64,000 nucleotides of DNA from assembly GCA_025506515.1 (NCBI GenBank), contig CM046452.1:105882551-105946550 (forward strand), read 5' to 3'. This stretch comes from Flaveria trinervia. Its lineage: Eukaryota > Streptophyta > Magnoliopsida > Asterales > Asteraceae. Below the pieces are notes generated by a model. The model had not been told where the DNA came from and ran no database searches. It was given only the letters and a program-made list of their open reading frames with translations. Position 1 is the stretch's first letter; each line of letters opens with the position of its first letter. Of this stretch, positions 38,301 through 53,300 are shown one piece after another. The translations under genes and the position numbers were made by a program.

Positions 38301-41300
38301 ACTATAAGGTTTGTCACAACTAGATGTGGTTAAAAACAGGTAAATCTTTGTAATAGGATGAACTGGTTTGTGTTGGTCTGGATTTGCCAGTTTATAATGT
38401 AAAAGGGTCAAAATGACCCACCCAACTAAATACCAACCACCCCCAAACCTTACCAATAGCTACTGCTATGAGTGGAAGTTTACTCGGTATGTTTGTTTAA
38501 GTATTAAGCACAACAAACTTAAAAGTCATAATAACAACAGTAATGATAATTATAATTGCTACTGACCTCACTCAACCCTTGAGCAGCACCAGATCGTTCA
38601 ACGTTACTACCATCAGACTTGAGTGTATCTAGCAACCATGGAACAAGATCTGGGAAGTTCTCTTCACCCATTCCTCTGATCAGAGATCCAACAGCCCTAG
38701 CTGCTACAGACCGAACTTCAGGAATCGGATCCACTAATACCTGTTATAAGTTATGTTTTGATCAACAATAATACATTTATGATTATGAATTTATTATAGC
38801 CATATCCTACCATAGCACTGTAAATTGATACATGTATGACAAAAAGGTAAAAAAGACCCAAATAAAAAATTCAAGTCCTAAACAAGTTGCTAAGGCCTAG
38901 TCCCTGACTTTGGAAAAGAGCCTGATTTGGACCCACAGACAAACTAGTACTAACAAAATTTCTTCAAATTATTTGTTTTAATTGTTAATGAGTGATTATC
39001 AAAGTGTATCTTTCTAAAAAAATGTTCACAATGAAGTTATTATTTTAAATTCGAACAAGATGCTTTGAATCTAAATATAGAACATTTGAACAATTTGAAT
39101 TTATGGATCTTGTAAATACAACTTTTTCAAAAATTCCTCATATAGTAAAAATAAAACTTTCTCAACATACAAATAATATTTAAGTTACCAGAATTAAATT
39201 AGCTTGGAAAAAATTATCTAGTGTACAAATCATCATAAAGTGGCAAAGTGCATCTATATTTCATGAAAAAATCCTTGAAGATCAGACCTTTAAAACTGGA
39301 CTTTCAAGACTAAATGGATTACATGTAAAGCACTTCTACACCAAACCTAAATGGCCTTTCTGAACAAAGATTAGGTTCAAAAGGCAAACAAAATGAACAT
39401 GATAAATGAAAGAAAAAAACAACTTTAGGTTTGGCATAAAAGACTGGGCCTTCAGGACTGGAGTCTCGAGCCTAAATGGGTTTTGTCCATAAAATACTCA
39501 GCCCAGAACCAAAAAACTCGCTGACTCAGTCCCAGGGTCGATAGTGCCTCTAGTTTCAACATTCATAAAGGTCAAGCGATACAATATATGTGTGTATTCG
39601 TATATAAAGTATACCTTTTTAATTTCAGGTAGAAGCAATCCAATATAAGGAAGCATATCATTTGGGTCAGTGACTAATGAACACATATTCCCAGCTATTT
39701 GTGCAGCCTTCTTTTTCGTTTCTGCACTTCTTTCTCTCAACCCACGATGAACAATCGGCACCAAAAGGGCAAGTGAAGGAGCATCAATTGAATTAATGAA
39801 TGTTGTCTGCAGAGGACCAATAAACACCCATCAAATTAAAAAATACATATGTATATATTAGTATAGATATAGGAGATGGTTTTATGCAGAACATTATGAA
39901 ATGCAAGAACATGCAAAACAAAACCAACTATTCATGTTTAGAATCATAAAAATAAAAATACTTCAAATATAAATGATAGAAATACAATGTTTAGTAATGT
40001 ATCCTGAAATTCTGAAAATATGCAAAAAAATATTATTTAGATATATAACCTACATATTTTAAAATCATGTGCAGCACTGCAGGTAATATATTTCATACAT
40101 ATAGCTTACACCTGTGTAGATATACATCAAAAGATTTTAAAATGTATGAACAAATTTGTTTGACAGTTTCTTTACGTACATCACATACACATTTGTATGT
40201 AAGAAGTACAAAACTTTGAAAGTATGTTCTTTAGGTTCTCGCAAAAAGTTTGTGTTCTGCAATGAACCTCATTTATATATTAACAGATAAACAAAAGAAC
40301 ATATAGAAAAGGTTACCTGAAGAAGAATATCAAGGGAATACTTTGTATGGTCATTAGGGTCTGTAAGACCCAATAAAAGAGTTGGGACAAGGGAGGCAAT
40401 TTCTGGATTCTTTATCACACTACCAACCTATATATAAAAAAACAAGGTGCATTCACTCATAACGATATAAGAAAAAATTACAAAAAAATAAAAAAAAACA
40501 GTAGATTGTAAGAATATAGTGACACCTGCTGGAGTGCTGTCTGCCCTGCAGATTGAACTTTTGGGTGTGTATCGGTTAGCACCTGGAATCAATCAGAACT
40601 AGTTTAGACATCTGACCATATCTAATGGATATCAAAGGCGGCAAGTTCAACTTTTCCCTATGAAGGTGTTGAACCATGTGCGATAAACAAAATATTAAAA
40701 AGACATGTCAACTGTGTCTTAAAAATACATAAAACCTCATATATCAGTATATTTGAAGATTTTAGGTTATGACAAGAATAAGTAAAGCTGCCTGTTTCAA
40801 CACATTAACCGTCTAACCTGCGCATTTTAGAACCTATATTATTGATGTAAGTCAAAATGCAGCCACCATTCTATCCAATGTACCTCGGTCAATTTTGGCA
40901 CAATCCTAGGCAGACATGAGAAAGTTGTTGTGGAGCACAATATGCCATAGATCCAAGAAGTTGCACACTACTTTGCTTTGTCCTCCAAGCTTTATCTTCA
41001 AGACCCTGAAAAATCATCCATAGTAAAACGAACATAAATACTGATAAGGTGCAACATTATTCCCTAACATAGAGACAAGACAATACAGCTACATTTTCAG
41101 AATATAGGGAAAAAAAGAAAGTTTTATCGTGAAACTATCATCCAAGCATAAAGCAAAGTGCAAAATAAGACCTTTAGAAGTGATGGAAGGACGAGTTTAA
41201 CCCCCTGGGCAGTAAGTTGAGACATCATAGCACGAGCAGCACCTTCAGCAGCTTCCCGGACAGCAACTACTTGATCAGAGAAGGAAACCAGAAGCAATGG

Positions 41301-44300
41301 TAACAGATATATTACATACCTGTAGAATAGAGAAAATTTGTACAGTGATTCAAGTGATTCATGTAACTGGTCTTGAGAAAAAGAAGTAAAAATTTCTGAA
41401 TACTTACGGTTCAAACAATTTCCCAAGCTTTTCACAAAGACATTCAAACGCTAACAAAGATCCTTCGCGACATTTAGCAGAATTCCTATAAATATCAGGA
41501 TAAAAGAACTCGTCAAAACTATATGTGTTAATGCAATTGCTGTAACACTAAAAAAAGTGAGATAGATGCTATCAAAAATCAGCCAACAAAATTTAATATG
41601 TACACAATATTTACATAATGATGTAAGTAGAGGCTGCCCAAGTATTCAGCATTTTCATTAAAGCCACCCATACAAACCACCCAAGTATGTATTTTGGTCC
41701 ATTTAACATGTTATAGGATATAATTTGTTCGCTTTTGCTAAAAACTAAGGGCATGCCGTCCTTCATCCTGGTTATTGGCCAAAATTAGTTTAGGTCATAG
41801 ACATTTGGGTGGCCATAACAAAAAAGACTGAATACTTTGGTGATCTCCACATAAACTACTTCATTTTATTAATAATAGTTACTTTTACTCTGTCATTATG
41901 TTTTTGGTGCATCAGAAACAAACCTGTTTGCAAGTCCTTCCCGTAACACTGTGGCAACCCCAAATTTTTTCAGACTAGAAATTCCAAACCCTTTAATAAC
42001 CCCAGCAAGTCCAAAAGCTGCTCCACGACGTTCTCCATATTTTTCACTTGTCATCAGCTGATCCAATAGCCTGGTAACAAGTGACATTGCATCTTCCTAG
42101 TGGCAAATAATAATCAGAAATAAAAATACAAGTGAAATAAAATAAACATACGCATGTATATGTTCTTTGTTCAACAATTATTGGCATGGTACGTAAATTG
42201 TTCGAACAAAAATATACGCATACTTGTTTTGATTTCATTAAAGGAGAGAGACAGCTTGAAACTGCCCTCTGAACAGCTTCTGATGGAGTGTTTAGCACCT
42301 CCAGCAACTTCTCTACAACAACATGGACTTTTGGATCATCCTGTTATACAAGAAAATGTTACAACAGGAGGAAAAAAAATTCAATTTAAGAGATGGCTGA
42401 ATATATGATATCAACCTTGGATAAATGTTTTGCTAAAGCTCCGGTAAAGATGACCACGCCTTCACGTACCAGATCATATTTTTCTTCATCTGATGCCTAA
42501 AAAGGTAAGTCACAATACTTGATATGTAAATACAACTAATTAGCAGTCTGTTACTTTTTAAAGGATGTGTTACGAAGTACAAAGATAACTTTCAGGTTTA
42601 TTATGATGTGAAACATTTGGTTGAATATGTACACCGACCTTTTTGTTTAAGTAGTTTTCGAATATGGGAAATAACAGTGAAACGTTATCTTTTCCATGTT
42701 TGTCAATAATCATTATACCGGCATTGATCATTCTTCCTCGAACATCAGCATTGGCATCGGCCTGTAGTTGATAACAACAATAATTTCAGATTAGGGTATG
42801 CACTAAAATAACAAAATTCTGTTTTTGCTTTTTCTACCGCCAAACAATACCAAAAAGAATTCCGAGATATGTTCATACACACCAAGGCACGTACACTTAG
42901 TAATGATGAAACAAAATTCTGTTTTTTATTCTTTTTCTACTGCCAAACAATTTCTGTAGTGGCCACCTCAAATGTGGGAGAATCTGGCTACAAGAACTGT
43001 TTTTGAACAAGTTTGTTTTCCGTTTACAAGACAAGTAATATTCATTTTGGGAAAAGTGACATTCATGTAAAAGAAAAAGAAAAGATTAAGTAAAAAGTAG
43101 AGATTTTGATGAAGTGCAAAAGAAAGAAGTAATATAAACCAAGTAAGGTAAAAATCATATCACTGAAATGTAACTATACATCAAATCAGGACCAGTTAAT
43201 GATATTGATCAACCTAAATGAAAAACAAGAACTACAAACAGTGATGAATTTGCCTAATTTGATAATAATGATGAAAACTGCTAAATGATTTTGGTAACAT
43301 GTTCACTTAAACTAAAGGCGGCATTTGGATTACAATCAGGAATCATTATGGGAGTAGGTTTAATAGATGATGGAATAGGAGTTAAAATCAGAAACAAAAA
43401 CAGAAATGATTGTCTAAACCAAACCCATTTAGGTGGGTATGGAGCAATACAATTATATGGGTATCAATCTCATTCCTTAAAAGCATGCACTTGTAACCAC
43501 AGGACCTACAATAATTTAAAAAATAAGCATGGAGTTCACTCATGCTTGAGGGAGCATCCCATTGGCACTTCTATAATCAATTTAAAATCATCCGGTGTAG
43601 AAAAGAAAGGCTGTAGTGTAAAAAACAGATAGGGAGGAGACAAAATGAAGATTTAAGGAGGTGGTGCTTTCTGTTTTCACATGGAACCAGCAATTCAAGA
43701 TACCAAATAATACAACAAAGCATTTGCGCTGCTCAAAACAAGTTGTGGCACAATAAGAATTAAAGATATGTATATGTTAATACACACACACAAATATATG
43801 CATAGGTTATATATAGATATGTATATGGATGTATATGTATATGTATATGCATATACATTTCAAATAAGACTAAGCTTCATAGCATATTATATGTTTTTTT
43901 TATTTTCCTACTGCCTATATCTGACCCATTCTCGTCTTGGGGCTAGCATTTTTTAAACAGCTAGCGCACTGTGCCTAGGCCCAAGGCTCACCCTTTGAGC
44001 CTTTAGGGTGCCTTCTACAACTATGTATAAAACATACTAAAAATTATAAAACCCGTTCCCCGAACCCAAACAGTAATTAAGTCTTCAAAAGGCTAATAAT
44101 TTACCAGTGCTCGGGATATCAAGAATGTCATAACAACTGGAAGGTCTTTCGTCCTAAGTACATCAGCCGCAGCATGTAAAGCCAATGCAGTCCCTTGTCT
44201 GCCTATCCAGCCAGAATCAATGTTTCCCTCACCAACACCACTATCCCGAATATAAAGAGAGAATAAAGTTGCTAAAGATTCCTGAAAAATACATTAACTG

Positions 44301-47300
44301 TAAGATACCAATTCTAAAATGTTAGAAGGTTTTAAAAATATATTTTTTTAAGATAGCAAAAAAAGCCAGAAACAGCTATTGTTCAATAATAATTAATAAA
44401 GTTCATATATTTCAATAACAATATAACTTTCAGAGTAAAGTTCATATATTTCAATAACAATATAACATCCGGACTAAAAAGATGAGCAGATTTAGGAAGA
44501 TCATTTTTATGATTTATCAAGTGCATATGAGATCAAGGACTTGATCATTGAAAAATAATCTAAGGACTAGTGGGCAAATTCAGTAAAAACCAATATGTGA
44601 TTTTTCTAGTGCCCAAAAACAATGTAGAAAGTTTTATATGCATTAAAATATGCTTGCAGTGATTTCACCTGTTCAATTTGACCAGTCTCCTAATGAGAAA
44701 TTATTTCTATTTGACCACTAGAGATAAAACAAAACCAAAATCAGCCCATATACAAGTAAATGGGTCGTAACTACCACCTAAAAATTGCAATCACCTGTAA
44801 TGTATCTGGGTATTCATCTAATACAGCAGCTAATGCATCAGCAGCAGCCATTCGAGTATTATAATTAACATGTGAAAGAGCCCTGAAGAGTCCAGAATAG
44901 TCTGTCCCAAATTCATGGTCATAACGGTCCCACAAATCCTCTGCCACCTCAGCCACTGACTGGAATATTCAATTTAAATTACATAATAAAATTGTAAGTA
45001 GATCTTTATAAAATTACAGTAGAATAATGAGTATGGCCTCATTTGGCCAAACTAGATTAAAGTTTATCAAAGGCGTGAACTAATAAATAAATACGAATAA
45101 TACCCTTCAAGTACCAACTAATAATCAATTAACTAAAGAAATGCAAACCTATTATGAATTCACTACCCAAACTTACCAATTACCAACTTTTCTATTGTTA
45201 GTTAAATTTAACTGCTTTTTATAAATATGCAAACACACATACATAATCAGGAAATGAAATTATTTCTTTAAATAGACTAAAGCATTTAAAGATTACCTTC
45301 AACACCTTCAATACGAACCTAATATCAAAGTATTATTGGAGTTTAGCTATTTTTATAATCTTGTCATGAAGCGGATAAAAAAACATATTCTTAAATGCAA
45401 TCATGTTTTTGTAATTCTATTTCTCACTATAATCGTTATAAAAACCCCATATATTATCAACTACATACATCATTTACTCATTCAATCCGTACCTATAGAT
45501 TTATGAGCAATTGTTATAGTAAGTACCCTTTTACTACAAAGATAGTTACATAATTAATCAATATAAATATGAAAAATTGAGACTGTATGTGTATGATACC
45601 TTTTCAGGATCATGTAGGGCAATCCAAATGCTGGTGGCGATATCTACATCCTCAGGAACGGAACGAGTGGATATAGCTGGAATGCATTTTACAGCATTTA
45701 AGCAGGCTAGCCTCACATGAACATCTTTTGCATAAATACCAGATAAGGCCTGAATGCAGAATTCCAAGGAAAGCTAAATATGATGCATTCTCAAAATGAT
45801 TATTAAAGCTAACAAGAAAAATACAACATACAGGTGCCACTTCTTCTGGTGACAAACCAAGGCACAACTCATTTAATGCTGGAGTAACAGACCCGTGATA
45901 AGAAGGAATGGCACCAAGCACATGATATAGAACCTATCAAAAAAACATAAACTATACAAGTCACGCAAAGTAAATAAATAAGTAGTTAGCAGACAATGCA
46001 GATACATTAGAAACTTAACTGAAAGCATTTGAAGTCTAGGGATGGGTAATATTGGATCCATATGTAGAAAAAGTATACGAAGTACATCATCATGAAGCTG
46101 TGTCTTCTTCGGAGATGATAGTATTCTCTCCATTATCTGTTAAAAACAACACAAGTAAAATACTTTATATGTTCAAGAAGCACAAAGGTGCAAAATGGGT
46201 TTTAGAACTTTAATAATAAAAAAGTCTTTTAATTATGATAATAAAAATAACTACAATAAATCTTTGACACATAATTGACCTAAAAGTAAGAACGGTGAGT
46301 ATAGAGACTTTTTTATTAACCAGTTTGAGATAAAACAAAACCAAAATTGACCCATTCATAGTTATGGGTGAAAATTGCCACCTTTACAAAGACACAAGAC
46401 ATAGTAAAAGCCAGGTAATGTGAACAATTAGTAAAGTTTACCGGGAAAACAAAACTAAAAGAATCCACTGGAAGTGGGCTAGATTTGCATGATACAGATA
46501 ATGCATGGACTACTCTTTCAAAAAGACTTAATGATGAACTGTCTTGATCACCCTCACTAAGAGAGGAAAGTTGGTCCCACGAAACATGAGCTTCAGTAGT
46601 TGCAATAAGCCTTAAAGCAGTGGCAATGTCTAGTCCCCAATTAGATAATGGAGGTGCTGTACATTTTGATAGCTTCACCATTGTTTCATATGCCACTTCG
46701 TTAACGATTGCAGATTTCAGTAACGGCTTTATAAATTTAACCTGAAACATGATTATATGTAAAACAAGTTAAAATCTATAGATAGAAAAGCAGCCATATA
46801 ACATTTCAAGTAGAGATGCAATTTAGGGGATCAAGCAGATTGGGTTCAGGTAAAAGATTCAGCCATATAATGGTTCATGTAGAGATGGTATATTGGGTGA
46901 TCAGGAAGACTGAGTTTGGGTAAAAAATATTGTGTTGGGAGACATGTGTCAAGTCAAATCAGGCCAACCCACATACACTTCTTTTTCTTTTCTGTTCTCG
47001 AGTTCTATAAACAACTAATAAGTTGATCATTAAAACATTATATTATTAAGAGGAAAACCTATTTTATGACATAAAACAAGTTAGAAAGTTTCATGATTTT
47101 TGAAAACATTTTGGTTGACCTCTCGTTTGACGTGTTCTACCATTCTCAGTTTAGCTACTTTTCTTAAATCCATTTCGGTGATAAAGGAGCATATTTCCAG
47201 AATGTACTTACTCCACATTTAATCCGATTCAATGTATGCACCATATATTTACATCAAAGTATAGATTGTTTCATGATTTTTGAAAACATTTTGGTTGACC

Positions 47301-50300
47301 ACTCGTTTGACGTGTTCTACCATTCTCAGTTTAGCTACTTTTCTTAAATCCATTTTGGTGATAAAAGAACATATTTCCAAAATGTACTCACTCCACATTT
47401 AATTCAACTTCAATGTATGCACCATATATTTACATCAAAGAATAGATCATTTTCATACAATAGATAACTTAGATTTACACAATAACTTGTTTCAACTAGA
47501 CTACTTTAACAAGTATTTATTCCATCTTGTACTACTTATTCTTTTCGCAATATAGTTTTGATCAACTTATTAGTAACAAATCACAAATAAGTAACAAAAA
47601 TGTTAGGGATAGTCTAATTAATATGTGAATTCTAGAAAATTGGTCTGATGAATACCAAAGTTTAAAAGAACGGAATCAAGCCTAGAGTCGTTTTCCCTTC
47701 ACCTCACGGGGTGTAAACCTCGAGGCGAAATGAGACATAAGCCAGAGGTGGAAACAATAAATAAATATAAAATTTATATATCTATTTTGCTGCCACTCCA
47801 ATCTATTTTGCCGCCACAGTTATAAAAAAATAATAAATAAATAAACCTGCCAAAATTGCTACCTCAACATTTTCGTTACCACCTCAATCCTCACCCCTTT
47901 AAGGTGTAAGTACCAGATGAACCACATGAGGCGCCGCCTCATGTACGGTTTCTTACCACCTCGAGGCGTCCGCATCGGCCGTTTTTTAAACCGTGATAAA
48001 TACTATTTCAGAAAATGTGTGGGTGAATGATGTTAAGCCAAATATTTAACCATTTTGGTTTTTTGTGTATATATTGAGAATGCTCTTTAACACAAAGTGT
48101 AAACCGAATAGATCCATTTACCCATAAATAGATCCATATTACCACCTCTAACTATCATATATGTAAAACATAAAAAACTAACCAGAGAGGGTAATTCACT
48201 ATGTGTGAAAACAGGATTAGTTAGAGCCATCTCTCCTAAAGCTTTGAGCAACAAGGAAACATTCTTCTGTACATTCATGACCTTCTCACGTACAATAGCT
48301 TCCTCTCGAAGCTGAATCTCACGTGCCTCCTCCTTTGATGTCTTTTGTTTATCTTAAATTACCAAAGAAGAAAAAGCAAATGGTAAAACTTCTTGTCATC
48401 TTTTAATCCAAATGGAAGTTTGGAACGAGCCGGGTAAAGAATGGGCAAGTTAGGTACGTTTTAAAACACATTTGGGTGAAAATGTCATCGTTTAGCACGG
48501 GTCAAAACAGGCAATGGCAAGTAGGATGACCAAGAAAAATGCCCGTGTTTCATTTAATGGTTAACCGTTGCGTTATTATTATTACAAAAAGAATACTTAA
48601 TAAATACCCTACTTATCTAAATCCAAATCCGTGTATACACTAAAAAAAGTTCACCAACTTTCAACAAGTTTGGCCCGTTCCCATGATTGCTACTTATTTT
48701 ATTTGATGGCCAGTTTGAGACAGCTCAACCAAAATCAACCCACTTATAAGTAAATGGGTCAAAGTGTCAAACTATAACCTCTATTTGTGAATTAGATAGC
48801 TTGATATAAATTAATATAAATATAAATAAAAATAAAAAATCCTTGCCAGGCTTCTTCGTTATTTTCCCAGTATCCTTCTTCCCTACACTGGCACGCTCTT
48901 TACCACCAATGTCTCGCTTTACAGAAGAATTTGAGTTCCCATTTTCCTGCTAACGAAAAGAAAAATGTTTTATGCTACGACAATTAGTCAAGAAATTATA
49001 TCAAAGAAGAAATAATAAGTATTAATTAGCTGATCATATCACCATGCTGCCATTATTGTCATAAGCCTTAAAACGGCCTTTAGCTTGCTTCATGTTATTA
49101 GAAGCTACAGCCTCTGCTATATAAACTCCTTGCTCTGTAGATAGCATCCCTTCAGGGGTATTGAAAATCTGCCATTATAATTATGAATACTCAACTTGTA
49201 GATTCTTTTACTTTTTTAATAAAAAGAAATTTGAACACAATACACTGAATGATAAACAATAACAAAGTTATAATATGACATCATGATCAAGTCTATAAAT
49301 ACATCATCCTCACCTGAATATCATTTTCTGAGAGCAAATCGTGTGCACCCAAATCAGGAGAACTTTTAAGATGCTGCAAAACTTTAGATGTCAAAAGACA
49401 TAACTCGGATGTTTATTATGGAAATTTTACAAATAAAAAAATGTAGTTAACCTTCTCAAATTCAAATAGGTTTCTGCGGGTGTTATAGTCATTAAAGATG
49501 ACAAAGCACTTATAGCAGCTTCTTGTTCCAGATGACTAGAACTCATCAACCCCATTGGTCCAAGCAAACTCTATATACGAGAACAGAAAAAAGTTAGTGA
49601 TAAGTGATCTTTATCTTGATATATAATCAAGCAGAATAAGCATGACATCAATATTCTGTAACCTAGACATGTATCACTCAGATAGGTGCCAATTTTTGTT
49701 TAGTCTTTAGTTTCCATCAAGTAAGATTTGAAGATGTCATCAATTGACATAACCATATAAGAGACATAATCGGTTTTCCTATTAGCAAGTAAATAGTTTA
49801 TAAAAGCTAAACATGTCACTCCAATTATCATAATTACCAAAAAGTTACCAGTTACCCCCTCTAGTATTGCTAATAAACATTTCACACTTTTTGAGTTCAT
49901 ATATATCAACGCATTGTGAATATTTATAACAAATTGTAAAATTTTCTTTAACAAGCACATCGTTTAAAAGTTCTTCTGGTACCTTCAAAATGGGTTACCA
50001 GATACCGACCTACTATTGGTGTTCAAATTATTTTAGTTTTCATTATAGAAGAAAAACACATTTATTAAAACAAAACATAACTTCAACAAAGTACCTTAAA
50101 ATAACAACTCATTATACTTATATACAGTGACATATGCATCGATTAAAATTTGAAAGTGCTAACATAATATATAGCTAGATTAAATAATGATACGAGTTTT
50201 CAATAAAGTTGCCCTTTGAGTCAGGTCAATAAACTAGTAATATCATAAAAGTAATGTAAACCTTTAAATATAAAAGATCAGGACATCATATAAAGCATTC

Positions 50301-53300
50301 TTAAGTAGAACAATCTGAAAGTTGGTTTAATATAATAGTGTATTACCCTAACCATAAAACTTTCAACTTATAAAAGATGAAATAACTTTATGTGGAAGAA
50401 GTTTCCACTACCAATGACACTACAATTACCTGGCATACGCTACTGACATCAGTCATTATATATCCAATTACATCAAAACCAAAAGCTCGTAAACATTTTT
50501 GCAATCTCTGAGAAAGAAAATATTAAATGATTAGTTGATAATAATCTACAGTAAAATCATCATTTCCGCCAGCACAAACTTGAGAGTGCACTATATAGAA
50601 CCACTTAAGATGTGTATTAGATAATAAACAAGTTGACTCACCTTCCAAACTGCATCTTTTTTTGCTGTGCCAACTAAACATGGATGATGAGAACAAAATA
50701 TAAGACGTATGCAGGAACTAGGTGCAGCAACCAAAATGCCAGACGAAATTATCATTAAAGCCTTCACTAAAACCTCCACAGAGGGAACAAAAGCTACTGA
50801 AGTGTCCAATGAATTTTCTGTCTCGCTACAAATTATATAGTATATATTAACGGGTACTTAATATATGACCCATTTGACCTCCAATAACATTGGTCAGAAA
50901 ATATTGATTTTGTACCTCGACTTTGCTAGAACTTTTTCCCCTACAACTGTGAGGTACTCTGAATATTCAATTAGAAGAATTTCAAATAATCTTGGAGCAG
51001 CAGATAAGATTTTTTTGGTGCAACTGTAAGCTGCTTTGCGTATATCCCAACTTGAATGGCACAGAAATGTAAGGATAAGCTGCAGTGAATAATTATATAT
51101 ATGCATGTATGTGTATCAGCAGGTGAAAAGGTTAGAACAAACAAGAATTACGATACAGTGTCATAGTAGTAAGTACTTCACCTGCATGAGTGATTTCACA
51201 TGAAGAGTCTCAAAAACTCTGCAGAATAGGTAAAGACAGTTATGATGAATTGATGATTGTGCGAATCAATAAAAATAATAACAATATAAAAATACAAAAA
51301 AATCAAGTCAACAGGATCAAATGTTTGCCAGAAACAAAAACCTGTGAGAACGGTCTACAAAGAGCGACTCAAGTAATTCAATACAGGTCTCACAGTCCTC
51401 CACTGATAGTTTAGAAGCCTGCATAGCAATCATATTAAAGATACACAACACATTAAACAACAATTCCCAACACAGACATGAAACACAACCAGTTTAAGTT
51501 GGGTCTAATGGATCCTAGTCATAAAAGGGTCAACACAACTATCCCTTTCTATAAACAGGTTGGTACATATTGACCCACCAATATAATTCCAACACCTGAG
51601 CCCTTATGATTAGAATTACAAAATATTTGGTTATAGATTCAACTCACCAGCCTGTTTAAGACGTTAAAAACACGTGACCTTAAAAAACAGTTTACAGTCA
51701 TTTAACCTGCTAACCTTTTGACTAACTTAAACAATCAGGTTACATGGCTCATGTTGGGTCTTTCAAGGATTCTATACGTCAGCATTAGTATTCAACTTGA
51801 AGACACAGTTATGGAATCAGGTTGGGTTATAACTTATAAGAACCTAACATAACCAGCAAACACAGAGAAATTTATGAAAACAGAACAGAAAAACTAAATA
51901 AATAGAACTACCAGAGCTCCAGGAACAACTGAAGGTTCATTCTGTGAAACCAGAGACCAGACCTTTTCCTTCAACACAACTTCATCTTCAGCACAAAATA
52001 TTAAAAAATAAATATTTGAACAGAGAAAAGTAAAAACAAACATAAAATGGATGTTAAAAAGAAATTATAAGAGCACCTGCTCTAATATCAGCAGCTGCAA
52101 TTTTAACCACAATAAGCAATGAATAAATGCCATCCAACCGTTGTGCTGCTTTGGTAAAACCAGTTTTTACTAACTGGATAAGAGGCGTGAGCAGAGAAGA
52201 TATCTGAAGACAAACAAATCACAATAAGTTTAGCCACATGAAGACGGTTGTGAAAGAAAATAAAGGTAGAACATGCAGGAGCCAACCCAGGGTTTCAAAT
52301 TTTGTCATTAAGATTGAAAACGTGTCTGGTTTTGTTTACACAAAATTTAACCAAAAACATATCTAATGTGAAAAATGCCTTCAAAATGTCTGGAAACAAA
52401 CATACCTTTTTAACAGTCTATAATAAACAGCAATTTTATGTAAAAGACTGATGTTTTTGTCATTTCACAACACTTCAGCATAATTGGGAATAAATTAAGC
52501 CAGATACATAGTTGGTGGTCCATATTCCATAAAGTAGTTCCAAAATAGGTGGGCTTAAAGAAAAAAAGATGTATGCTAATTATCCCTGATATTGAGGACA
52601 AAAAACTTGTTATTAAGTTAGTATTCTCACTGGTAAAACTGCATCAGCATTTTTGCATATGTTTCTAAGGGATCGAAGATGGCCTCTTCTTAGTGATTCC
52701 TTCTCCTTGAGTCCTGAGGAAAAGAATGAAACAAGCTCTGGCCCAACAGCATCTGTAGATCTTGATACCCAAGAAGCTAGAGAACCTAAACATGCAAGTT
52801 TTGCCTCTTCATTACCTGCATGTCAAAAGGTAAACCTCATGTCAATCATTCATGTGTTGAAACAGTAGCCATTTTGACCCACATGCTTATGTATGTGTTT
52901 TATGTCAAACGAAGAGCCAGACCAAATGTAGCTGAAAAGAGAATAGATCAAACGTGTAAACGTGTTGAAAGTCATCTAAAGACTATTGTTAATGCACACA
53001 AACCCTTAACTAGTTTTATTTAGAGATTGTAACTATAATAGTACTCTTTTGTAATCATAACTAATGCATTAATAATTTAAAAGAAAAAAGCCATCAATGG
53101 AAAATTTTGCAACTATCTGGTTATTACATACTTTAGGCCTTAGAAATTGGGAAAATTGTGTCTTTTGGCATCCCAAATGATAAATTTGCAACTATCTGGT
53201 TATTATTTTGAGCTTCCTTTAGGTAGAATTTAGTAGACTTGCACCTCTCCGAGAACATAATCGATGATAGGAGTTCTTGGAAAAGCAAGATAAATGTTAA

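Larger units (their letters stand above)
32873..46741 (-). other. GCN1: GCN1 coding exons 18-47 (eEF3-like HEAT core and RWD-binding region)
   Basis: Exons: 46442-46741, 46020-46136, 45832-45933, 45600-45749, 44795-44959, 44105-44281, 42639-42761, 42416-42496, 42224-42340, 41924-42096, 41408-41485, 41172-41319, 40884-41005, 40526-40582, 40317-40427, 39615-39806, 38567-38740, 36851-36961, 36681-36750, 36137-36215, 35909-36010, 35665-35835, 34538-34660, 34327-34440, 34147-34253, 34003-34054, 33487-33593, 33331-33384, 33114-33231, 32873-32983. This is the most conserved part, with RRGAAFGLAGVIKGFGISS, PLLLVSFSDQVVAVREAAE, ALLVPIVHRGLRERSAETK and LHVWKTIVANTPKTLKEIM. Exon 30 (QLS|QCLP, near 40916) and exon 38 (RQSSV|ELLGD, near 35935) each lack one base. 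All splice sites here are GT-AG. Confidence 0.92.

Noticed and set aside
43768..43956. Frame in TATG-rich DNA within a GCN1 intron
   Set aside because: Simple-sequence artefact (repeated MY/YV residues).
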